From Craterostigma plantagineum (lineage: Eukaryota; Streptophyta; Magnoliopsida; Lamiales; Linderniaceae): a stretch of 64,000 nt of DNA. A program made the translations under genes and the position numbers. Below the pieces are notes generated by a model. That model ran no database searches and was not told the origin of the DNA. It saw nothing but the letters and a program-made list of their open reading frames with translations. How positions within the stretch are numbered: position 1 is the first letter of the stretch; the number at the start of each line of letters is the position of its first letter. Below, in pieces: positions 33,489 to 44,130 of the stretch. The stretch covers positions 434,001-498,000 of the forward strand of contig JAPQWV010000309.1 of NCBI GenBank assembly GCA_027422505.1, read 5' to 3'.

Positions 33489-36400
33489 TATAGTATGCAA
33501 ACAACTGTTGAGTATGCGAAGGGTGTTGAGAAATTTATGAGATGTTCATAACAGAATCGTAGGAAAAAAACCAATCGATGATTTCATGCCCTTGTTGTAA
33601 TTGCAATAACATGACTGGTACAATTGTGACGTTGTGAAGGAACATTTGCTAATAGCCGGTTTCAAACCTGAGTATACGAATTGGATATGGCACGGTGAAG
33701 CCGTTGTCGATGAAGCTAGTTCTCCGGGTGTCGGAACCAGTACAAAAGTGCAACTAGATTTTGAGGACGATGTCGTAGCTGAAGGTTCTCCGGACGACGA
33801 TAATAGTCGTATCGAGGACATGCTGCGTGATGTCCAAAGAATTTTGAATAACGTCCTCCCATATTTGACAGCCTTGTTAGGGACAACAATATCCCTTGTA
33901 CACCGCTTGCTCAAAGTACACAAAGTTGTTTGGCGTTGAAGTTGTTGAACGTTAAGGCTAAATTTGGTATTTTAGACAAGTGTTTCTCAACACTTTTAGA
34001 ACTACTCGCGGACATGCTTCCAGATGGCAATGAGCTTCGACATCGACATACGAGGTAAAGAAACTATTGTGCCCATTGAACTTACAGTACGAAAGAATAC
34101 ACGTTTGTACGAACGACTGCATTCTTTATAGGGGAGATTATGAGTCGGCTAATAAGTGCCCGACGTGCGACACCTAGCGTTATAAGAGAAAAACGAAGTC
34201 GGTGGCCCCCCCGCTAAAGTTTTGTGGTACTTACCAATAATTCCGAGACTAAAACGCATGTTCTCAAACGCCGGCGACGCTAAGATGTTTAGATGGCATG
34301 ATGAGGAAAGGAAAAAGAATGGAAAATTGAGACATCCGGCGGATTCTCCACAACGGAGGAACATTGATTCGATGTATCCTGAATTTGGAGGCAAGGCGCG
34401 AAATCTCCGACTGGGGCTTTGCACTGATGGGAGAAGCCCTTTTGGCGATTTAAGCAGCCATCACAGTACTTGGCATGTGCTGCTTTGTATCTATAACCTC
34501 CCTCCGTGGCTTCGATGAAAAGAAAATACATCATGTTATCATGTTTAATCTCCGGTCCAAAACAACCAGGAAATGACATTGATGTCTACTTGGCTCCGTT
34601 AATCTACGATCTGAAAGCACTATGGTACAAAGGAGTTGAAGTGTACGATGCATCAATCAGATCACGGTTTACGCTATGCGCCATGATATTCTGTACCATA
34701 AATGATTTCACGACTTATGGGAATCTGTCTGGCTATAGTGTAAAAGGCAAGAAAGCGTGTCCAATTTGTGGGGATAATTCAGATAGTTAGTGGTTGAACA
34801 ATTGTAGGAAACACACCTACATGGGCCATCGGAAATTCCTGCCACGTACACACGAATATGGAACGAAGAAAAAGCTTCTACAACTGTTTAACGGGAAAAT
34901 CGAGACTTCAAGAGCTACAATACCGTTGAATGGCATGGAATTGAATGATATCGTCGCACATATCAATACTCACTTTGGTAAGAAGTGCAAAACACCGAAC
35001 GCCGGCAATGTATGGAAGAAACGATCAATATTTTGGGAGCTACCTTATTGGGAGAACCTCGACGTCAGACACTGCATTGATGTGATGCACGTTGAGAAAA
35101 ACGTGTGAGATAGCATTGTAGGCACCCTTTTAAATATGCCTGGTAAGACAAAAGATGGACTAAAAGCCGGGCTTGACATGGTCGAACTTCGAATGAGGCC
35201 TGAGCTGGCACCGATTGAAAAGGAAAGAGGACTTTTCTTCCCCCGACTTGCTTCACACTTAGCAGGGCTGAGAAGTTAAGTTTTTCCAGTGTCTAAAAGG
35301 TATTAAAGTCTCATCTGGTTATGCCAGTAACATAAGGAGATGTGTCTCGATGAAAGACCTGAAGCTGGTGGGGTACAAGTCTCATGACTGTCATGCATTG
35401 ATGCAGCATCTACTACCAATCGCAATCCATGGTATAATGCCGAAGCACGTTCGTCACTGCACTTCAAAACTGTGTTTTTTTTCAACGCAATATGCAATAA
35501 AGTTCTTGATCCCAAGGTGCTAGACGAGTTACAAGCGGATATTGTAATCACATTGTGCCGCTTCGAGATGTTCTTTCCTCCGTCTTTTTTCGACATAATG
35601 GTACATCTAGTCGTACATCTAGTTCAAGAAATCAAGATATGTGGCCCTGTTCACATGAGATATATGACCATTTGAACGATATATGAAGATCCTTAAGGGA
35701 TATGTTAGAAATAGGTATCGTCCGGAAGGTAGCATAGTTGAAGGATACACTACAGAGGAATGCGTTGAGTTTTGCATTTCGTACTTGGAAAATGTTAAAG
35801 CGGTTGGGATACCTACGTCTCGCCACAATGGACGACTAGGAGGGAAATCATTGACGAAACCGCAGTACAAGACAGTATCGAGAGAACTATGGGAAAGTGC
35901 ACATTTTCTCGTGTTGCGTCATATTCTTGAAGTTCACCCGTTTATGGAGGAGCACATGCCTACATTAAGGCACGAAAATCCAAAAACATCGGACCCTTGG
36001 TACATAAATAAGCATAATAAAATATTTTTAGGTTGGTTCAGAACGAGGACACTTTATGCAGATACCGGATAGGCTGCAGTGAGATGATAAAATGGCTGGA
36101 ATGGGGACTGAAATGGACTGTTGCGGCTTATGAAGGTTATGACATCAATGGTACACGTTTTATACGAAAAGGCGAGATGATAGGAATTATCGCAGAATAA
36201 TGCGGTCACATTAGTCGCATTGTCGAGAGAAGTATCACGTGGAAAGGATTCTCAAGTTACGAAAGTTCATACAATGGGTTTATCGAAGAATAGGGGAGCT
36301 CGTGTACAAGAACAACGTAAAATTGTTTTACTACCTTGTCAGTGGGTTGATAACAGATGAGCCATTCGAATAGATCCAGAGTTAGGATTAACAATAGCGG

Positions 36401-36550
36401 ACACAAGGTGGGTTATGTGGACGACCCTACTCGCAGTGCAAGCAAAACAAGTATTATTCTACGTTGAAGATCCTGCTAATAGTGGATGTCATGTTGTTCT
36501 TCAAGGAAGGAGAAGTGTTGTTGATCGGTGATGTGGATGATGAAGAGGAC

Positions 36551-39485
36551 TGTCAGGACCCGTCGTCCCGCCCTCGTATTCCGTTCTAATTCTAAGTGTT
36601 AATGCTTTGTTATTGTACGTATACGTAAAAATGCGAATAATTTTTTTCATTTTAAAACGTGCATGCGGAAGTCTTATATATATGTCAAAAGAATATTTGT
36701 AACTCGTTCTACGAATCATCTAAATCATGTCTACACAAAATACAAGTGTGTGTGTGTGTGCAGCCAAAAGCTCCCTATGCGCCCGGCCTTCACAGGTCGT
36801 CATCCATACACACACTCCCACCTCAAAAGCAGCCGGATAGCTTCAAAAGATCGGCCTCGCGTAATGGTCGGATCACGTACCGTGATCGTCAGTACCTACA
36901 ATACGTAACATAAAGAATGAGCCACCGAGGCTCAGTAAGCAGAAATTATGCATGTATGCACGTGTCCTAACGATCGACAATCCACGTCGTCGTTTTCTAA
37001 TGCTCATACTCTCCTTCTCATTTTCTTGACCTTTTTCTGACTCATGCTTATTTTCTTATACTCTTACTTCGTACGGGCCCTCGGCTTTCTATCCCACTAT
37101 GCACCATTTCATAGAGATCTCATATGTGGAGGTTCTCACACTAGAAGGTCACCCGAAGGAATCTTCCCTTACTCAATGTGGCCTCCACGCGGACGCTTCT
37201 CACTGGTAGCCAACACCGAGGCCACTAACCGCGGAGGTCACCCGAAGGAATCTTCCCTCCCGGTTAGTGCTTTACGCACTAGAAGGTCACCCGCAGGAAT
37301 CTTCCCTTACTCAGTGCGTGCCCCGGGCCGCATCCTCCAGATTGCATCTCCCGCATACGGGGTATTCCCCCAGCCTCTTGTACAGGCCTTATGGCTTCTT
37401 TTGCCATGGCGGCATAGGGGAGCCGTGACTCTTCATTGAGTCGACACAAACGCCAATATCGGCGAGTATACATCGCACACAGGCGATCTTACACACGCTC
37501 TTACCTCACATCTTACGTACTACTAATGCGTGCAAGTGCTCATGCCATGCTCATGTAATTATGCAGTTCATACTATCATGCGTATAAAATAACTTTGTCG
37601 TAACATGCACGTTCTACGTAAAATACACGAGCACGTAAGTTCACATAATCAGACGCAGGCAAGTTACGTATCGTAGTTGGATTTCTACTTACCTGGAATC
37701 CGTAGATTAACCGCTACTGGTTCGGCGAAATTTCTAGTTTTCGACCTTAATCATAAAATTATTATGTCAGTACGTCATCTAAAATATTGGTTATCTAGGT
37801 ACTTGAAAAGTGTTGAAATATTTTCCTTAGTTTTTGTATGTAAAGGTCTCGATATTACAAGGGTTCGTTTGCATTATTAAAGTTGATCACGACATTTGTT
37901 TTAACATTTATATCAACCTATCATTTCGTCATTTATCAGTTAAGAGGACTCGACATTTTGTGTTCTATTTCGTTCGACATCTTATCTCGCCATTTTGGAG
38001 CATAAAATGTCGACATGAAGTTCATCTCGACTTTAATATCGGCATTTAGCTCGACATTTCTATTTTAGCACTTCGACATTTTACCTTGGAATATCTCGAC
38101 ATCTTTTCCTATCATTGCTTCGACATTCTACCTATCATTCGACATTTGTATAATGAAGATCTCGATTTAACTTATGTGAAGGTCTCGACATTTATATAGG
38201 TATTGGTCTCGACATTTACTAAATATCGCTATGCAAGCTTTCGACATCCTATCTAACATCTCGATATTTTCATCTTGGGGTTTCGACATTTATACAATGT
38301 GAAATATCGACATGCTAAGTCGACACCTTATCTAGCATTTCATTTCGACATTTTGAAGAAGATGTCGACCTAGCTCCACATGGCTCGACATTTAAATGGT
38401 TTAAGATCTCGACATCGTATTAAAAAGGACTCGACATCTTTCTATCATTTCGACATTTATACAATGGAAATGTCGACATGCATCTCAATCTAACCCTCGA
38501 CATTTACCATCTGTTTCGACATTTATGACTAGAAATGTCGACATGACTCGACATGAATCTCGACATATGAGTTCGTCATTTCCATCCTAACAAGGTTTCG
38601 ACATTTTTCCTTGGCATGGTTTCGACATTTGTACTTTGGAATATCTCGATAGGATAAGTCGACACCTTTGCTAACACTCGATATTGTGCCTCGACATTTA
38701 TCATATACTTCGACATTTTATGGAAATGTCGACATGCATTTTAACGTGAACCTCGACATTTTATCATCTTCTTCAAACGCTCTTCACCACGAAACTAGAT
38801 TCTTAGCTTGTTCTTCCTAGAATTATAAGCTCTACACCTCTCTTCTACCTTTAGAACATTCAACACGAATTTATAGTCCCCTCATCTAAGAAATCTTCTA
38901 ACCCTAGACATGTTTAACTAACTAATCTTGGTACAAGATGTCGAATTAATTTAGGAAGTTAGTTTGCTTACCAATTTCGATTTTCAACTTCTTGGTTCGA
39001 ATTTGGCTCGGCTTCTTCTCCTCTTCTTTTTCTTGCTTCGACTTCTTCGTGGCTTCTTCTTTCGTGGGTTTCTTGATGGGGTTATGGATGTTTCAATTAT
39101 TTTTGGTTAGATATTTCTTAGTTCATGGTAGATAAGGCGTGGGTTTCCTTGAATTAGGGAATTTGTCTCCCAACTTGCTTGGCTTTGGGCCTAAATTAAG
39201 TTCTAGCCCACTAATAATAAATTCTTAGCCCATAAGAGGTCTTAGCCCATTTATCAAGTGCATCTTCCTTTCTCTTATTATTTTCGAAAAAATCCCTCTC
39301 ACGAACTCGGGTCATCGTGGGCACGTATTATTGTCACGTATTTGCACGAATTTCACGTAGCGCGTAAGAACGAAAATCGTAAGATCACGTAAGCATATAT
39401 CATGTATGCAAATACTCACAAAATCACTTAGATCATATACGAAATTTTATTGGCCGACCTAACTTGCAGGGACCGGGGTCCTACA
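36551..39485 (-). repeat. Tekay 3' LTR
   Basis: 2935 bases. Plus-strand ends are TGTCAGGACCC and GGGTCCTACA, which form short inverted repeats (TGT...ACA). Contains a (GT)n run (about 36747), three GAATCTTC-bearing repeats (37159, 37248, 37297), and an array of about 30 CGACAT motifs (37950-38765). Open frames inside it (36659-38049) are chance frames repeated identically in the other LTR. Confidence 0.96.
37950..38765. repeat. CGACATTT motif array in Tekay 3' LTR
   Basis: About 30 copies of CGACAT, mostly as TCGACATTT, sit 15-50 bases apart without fixed period. Several form the palindrome ATGTCGACAT. The sequence between copies is AT-rich and unrelated. The same array is repeated in the 5' LTR at 45530-46345. 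Confidence 0.9.
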
Positions 39486-39500
39486 TCCTCCCCCCCTTAA
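39486..39500 (-). other. Polypurine tract of Tekay element
   Basis: On the minus strand TTAAGGGGGGGAGGA directly abuts the 3' LTR start (TGTAGGACCCC). Expected position for plus-strand priming. Confidence 0.9.
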
Positions 39501-39520
39501 GGAGGATTTCGCCCCCGAAA

Positions 39521-42500
39521 TCAGCCCGTGTGAAACAGCTCAGGGTAACGAATTCGCATTTCGTCCTCCCGTTCCCATGTGGCTTCTTCCGTGGATTGGT
39601 TCCGCCACAACACTTTTACTAAAGGAATGTCTTTGTTCCTAAGTCTTTTGGTCTCGTACATCAATATCTCCACCGGAGCCTCTTCGTAGCTTAGATCCGG
39701 TTTCAATTGTTGATGTAGAGATTCGTTTCCTAGAACGTGGTTCGGGTCAGCTATGTATTTTCGCAGTGTCGAGACGTGGAACACGTCATGCACTTGTGAT
39801 AAAGACGCAGGCAGCTCCAGTTGGTATGCTACCTCGCCTACCCTCTTCAGTATCCTAAATGGTCCTATATACCTAGGACTTAGCTTTCCTTTCTTCCCAA
39901 ACCTCTTCACGCCCTTCATCGGTGATACTTTCACGAACACCATATCTCCCTCTTCAAATTCTAATGGTCGACGTCTTCGATCAGCGTAGCTTTTCTGTCG
40001 ACTCTGTGCCGTTCGCATTCTTTCCCGTATGGTGGTAATGGCTTCCGTCATTTCTCGTACTATGTCAGGGCCTAACACTGCCCGTTCGCCAACCTCGTCC
40101 CAATGTACTGGGGATCTGCACCTTCGCCCGTATAGCGCTTCATACGGTGCCATCCCAATGGTGACGTGGTAGCTATTATTATATGAGAACTCGATCAGTG
40201 GGAGGTACTTACTCCAATTTCCTTTGAAATCGAGTACACAGGCTCGGAGCATGTCCTCCAGGGTCTGAATGGTTCGCTCGGATTGACCGTCCGTCTGTGG
40301 ATGGTAGGCGGTACTAAAAGATAGCTTCGTTCCCATCGCCTTTTGCAAGCTCGTCCAGAATTTCGAAAGAAATCTGGAGTCGCGATCCGAGACTATCGAC
40401 GATGGAACGCCGTGCAGTCGCACTATCTCCTGAATATAGAGCTCCGCGTACCGTTCCATGGAAAACGTCGTGCTAATAGGTAGGAAGTGGGCGGATTTGG
40501 TGAGTCTGTCGACAATTACCCAAATCGCGTCGTGCCCCTTCGTGTTCCTCGGTAGTCCTACTACAAAATCCATGGTAATGTTATCCCATTTCCATTCCGG
40601 AATGGGTAACGGTTGTAGGGTTCCCGCCGGCCTTTGATGCTCGGCTTTTATCTGCTGGCACGTCAGGCACTGACTCACGAATGTTGCGATGTCCTTTTTC
40701 ATGCCTGGCCACCAGTAGTTCTCCTTTAAACCTCTGTACATCTTCGTTGCTCCTGGATGTACTGAGTATGCGGTAGCATGGGCTTCCGTCATTATCGTCC
40801 TTCTTAGCTCAGCGTTGTCTGGTACATACAACCGATCCTTGAAATACAGTCGTCCGTCTTCCCGTACCATGAGGTCTCCGGTTGTTTGTTCCGTCTGTGC
40901 CTCCTTAATTTTCGCGTACAGTTCGTCTGTTCCTAGCGCTGTCTTAATTTGCTCCAGCAGTGTTGGTTGCAAAGTTAAGGCCGCTAGCTGCGCCTCAACT
41001 TCGCCTAACCTTACGACTTCGACTTCCAGCAGTTGCAGTTCTGCACTGACTGCTTTTCTGCTTAAGGCATCGGCTACTACGTTCGCCTTGCCTGGGTGGT
41101 AGTTGATTACGCAGTCATAATCCTTGACTAATTCTAACCACCTCCTCTGCCTCATATTCAGCTCCCTTTGCGAAAAAAAGTACTTGAGGCTCTTGTGGTC
41201 CGTGTATATTTCACACCGCTCTCCATTGAGGTAATGCCTCCAAATCTTGAGAGCAAAGACCACTGCCGCCAATTCTAGGTCGTGCGTCGGGTAATTCTTC
41301 TCGTACTCTTTTAGTTGACGAGAGGTGTATGCTACTACATTCCCGTTCTGCATTAGCACACACCCTAACCCATTCTTCCACGCATCACTATACACTGTAA
41401 ACCCTCCGGTTCTCGATGGTATTGTGAGAATTGGGGCCGTTGTAAGCCTTTCCTTCAGCTCCTGGAAACTCCGTTCGCATTCCGTGGTCCACTGGAATGG
41501 CGTATTCTTCCTGGTCAACTTCGTCAGCGTAGACGCTATCTTTGAGAAGTCCTTGATGAATTTCCTGTAATAACCCGCCAGACCGAGGAAACTTCGTACT
41601 TCCGTTACATTGGTCGGTCTGGGCCAGTTGCTGATGGCTTCTATCTTGTTCGGGTCTACGGAAATTCCTGCTCCTGATACTATATGTCCCAAGAAGGCGA
41701 CTTGGTCAAGCCAAAATTCGCACTTCTTGAACTTGGCGTATAGTTGCTTGTCCCGTAGTATTCCTAGGACTGTTCTCAGGTGTTCTTCGTGCTCCTCCTT
41801 CGTCCGTGAATAAATTAGGATGTCATCAATGAAGACGATGAAACCTATATAGATAGGGTTTGAACACCCGGTTCATTAAGTCCATGAAGGCTGCAGGCGC
41901 ATTAGTCAGCCCGAATGGCATCACCAGAAACTCGTAGTGGCCATAACGGGTACTAAAGGCCGTCTTCGGGACATCTTCCTTCCGGATCCTCAGTTGATGG
42001 TAGCCCGATCTTAAGTCGATCTTGGAGAAAACCGTCGCGCCTTGTAGTTGATCGAACAGATCGTCTATCCTAAGGAGTGGATACTTGTTCTTAATCGTTA
42101 ACTTATTCAGCTCCCTGTAGTCTATGCATAGTCGCATAGACCCATCTTTCTTCTTCACGAATAGCACCGGCGCTCCCCAGGGAGAGAAACTCGGCTGTAT
42201 GAACTCTTTCTGCAGGAGTTCGTCGAGTTGGTCCTTTAACTCCTTCATTTCCGTCGGTGCTAGCCGATATGGTGCCTTAGATACTGGTGCCGCTCCAGGT
42301 AACAGATCTATAGCGAACTCTACTTCCCGATCGGGTGGTAGTCCCGGTAACTCCTCGGGGAATTCGGGAAGTCCTTCACTATCGGTACTTCCTCGAATTT
42401 CGGGGAGATATTCCCTTCTGACTTGATGGCAAATACCAGGTAGGCTTCGCACCCTGATCTGATCAGTCGTTGGGCTTTTAACGCTGATATCTTTGAGGTC

Positions 42501-42900
42501 ATGGTCCCCTTGCTGGTTCCTACGAACTTAAGGGGGTCATCCCCGCCCGTGTTGAGCGTGACTATCTTGCGGTGGCAGTCTATGACAGCTCCGTACTTCG
42601 ATAGCCAATCCATTCCAAGGATCACCTCATAATCATTCATGGGAATTATTATGAGGTCTATGGGCAGTTCCTTGTCCCCGATTATTATTGGACAATCCCG
42701 TAAAACCTGATTGGTTTGGGTGGGATTCCCGTTCGGAACTGTTACCCTAAACTCGCACTCAGCTTGGTGAGGCGTGACTCCTACCCTTATGACATACTTA
42801 GTAGACGCGAACGAGTGTGTCGCTCCTGAGTCGACTAGGATGCAAGTGGGGGTTTCGTAGACGAGGAGGGTACCTGTCACTACGGCCGGGTTATTCTCCG
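39521..42900 (-). pseudogene. Tekay pol: protease, RT, RNase H, integrase, chromodomain; two frameshifts
   Basis: Order on the minus strand: protease (LVDSGATHSFAS, about 42840), RT ([15 protein letters not shown] motif, [30 protein letters not shown]), RNase H ([37 protein letters not shown]), integrase and chromodomain. The integrase shows the HHCC zinc domain, a catalytic core with [20 protein letters not shown] and [11 protein letters not shown], all three acidic residues present. The C-terminus is [18 protein letters not shown]. Frame 41692-39521 alone runs 723 codons. Frame breaks lie at about 42361-42371 (one base apparently missing) and 41845-41855 (just before the RT catalytic FIDD, two bases apparently missing). 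All other domains look intact, which is unusual for a dead element. Confidence 0.93.
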
Positions 42901-43983
42901 CTTCCTCAGAGGTTATAGTGTAGACCCGTGCCGGTACCCTTGGTGGTGCTGCTTGGTTTCCGGCTTGGCTTCCGGATCCACCTTCCGGACATGCCCTCAG
43001 ATAGTGGCCCGTCTTGCCACATTTGAAGCAGACGGCATTTTGGGAGTTGCAGGCTCCCATGTGCCTCCGTGCACACTTCGGGCATACGGGTAGGTCGAAC
43101 TGGGGTCTACCCTGGTTTGGGTTAAATTGTGGGGGTGGTCCTGGTCGATTTTGGAAGTTCGGTTTTCCACCCTTGGCCACGAACTGCCTCTTTGGGTTGC
43201 CTCCGCTCCCTTGCGGCCCTTGCACGAACTTGCGCTTTGCTTCTTGGGCGCGAGCAATCCTTGCCTCGGCTTGCTCCGCCACCAGCGCTCTCTCAGCCAC
43301 TTGGGCGTACGTGGCTCCTTGTATTCCGGCCATACGTCTCTGTACAGCTCGGGTTTCAGCCCTTCCATGAAACGCTCAATCTTGAGCGTGTCCGTACTGA
43401 CCATATGAGCAGCGAACCTTGAGAGCTGCTCGAACTTCCTGATGTACTCCGCCACTGTCATTGCTCCTTGGCGGAGGTTGATGAACTCGTTCATCCGCTG
43501 TGCTCTGACAGGGGCGGTGTAATACTTTCCCCTGAAGATTTCCTTAAACCTATCCCAGCTCATCGTTAAGGGGTTTTCGACGGCTGAGACGGTTTCCCAC
43601 CAGTGTCCGGCGCTCCCCCTTAGCAGGTAGGCAGCGCACATGACCTTTTCCGCCTCCGGGGTGCGGCTGTGCTGGAACATGTTCTCCAGCGTCCTCAGCC
43701 AATCCTCGGCGGATGTGGGGTCTACAGCATCCTCGAACAGTGGAGGATTTAGTTTCCTGAACCTTTCCCCGATCATCTCGATTCGTTCAGGTGGGGGAGG
43801 TAGGTTAGCTGATTGTCCACCAGCATTTTGCTGTTGGATCAGTTGCTGGATTTGGGCCGACTGTTGCCGGATCAATTCGGTTAGTTGCAGGATGGTAGCA
43901 TCCCGGCTATCAGGGGGATTATTGGTATCTCTACCCTGATCAGATTCCCTGCTTCCTTCACCCCTAAGTCTAACCATTTTCAC
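42901..43983 (-). pseudogene. Tekay gag, one frameshift
   Basis: The ATG at 43983 opens MKMVRLRGEGSRE. A Gln-rich stretch follows, then the retrotransposon gag core (SAEDWLRTLENMF, AYLLRGSAGHWWE, FINLRQGAMTVAEYIRKFEQ). The frame changes at about 43325-43345 and resumes with GATYAQVAERALVAEQAEA, followed by a basic region and a CCHC zinc knuckle (CFKCGKTGHYLRAC, about 43000-43040). Gag and pol appear to form one polyprotein with no stop between. Apart from the single shift the frame is clean. Confidence 0.92.
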
Positions 43984-44115
43984 CTATCCTGACAATTCCT
44001 AAGGCCAATAAATCAAACCATACAAGCAATTCACATAACATGGTACTTACAAGCAAGGCCGCTTCCGCGCTTTTGAGTGTGTGTGTATGGACAGTCTGCA
44101 GGACCTGTGACCGAA

Positions 44116-44127
44116 GCTCTGATACCA
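44116..44127 (-). other. Primer binding site, initiator tRNA-Met
   Basis: Minus strand TGGTATCAGAGC, three bases inside the 5' LTR end. This is the classic plant primer site complementary to the 3' end of initiator tRNA-Met. Confidence 0.95.
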
Positions 44128-44130
44128 CTC

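Noticed and set aside
36659..38049. Several open frames of 64-131 aa in the left Tekay LTR, repeated at 44239-45629
   Set aside because: Identical in both LTRs only because the LTRs are copies; no start context, no domain, and overlapping frames on the same stretch.
41325..43939. Plus-strand open frames of 80-118 aa opposite the Tekay gag-pol
   Set aside because: Antisense shadows of a real coding sequence with no motif of their own.
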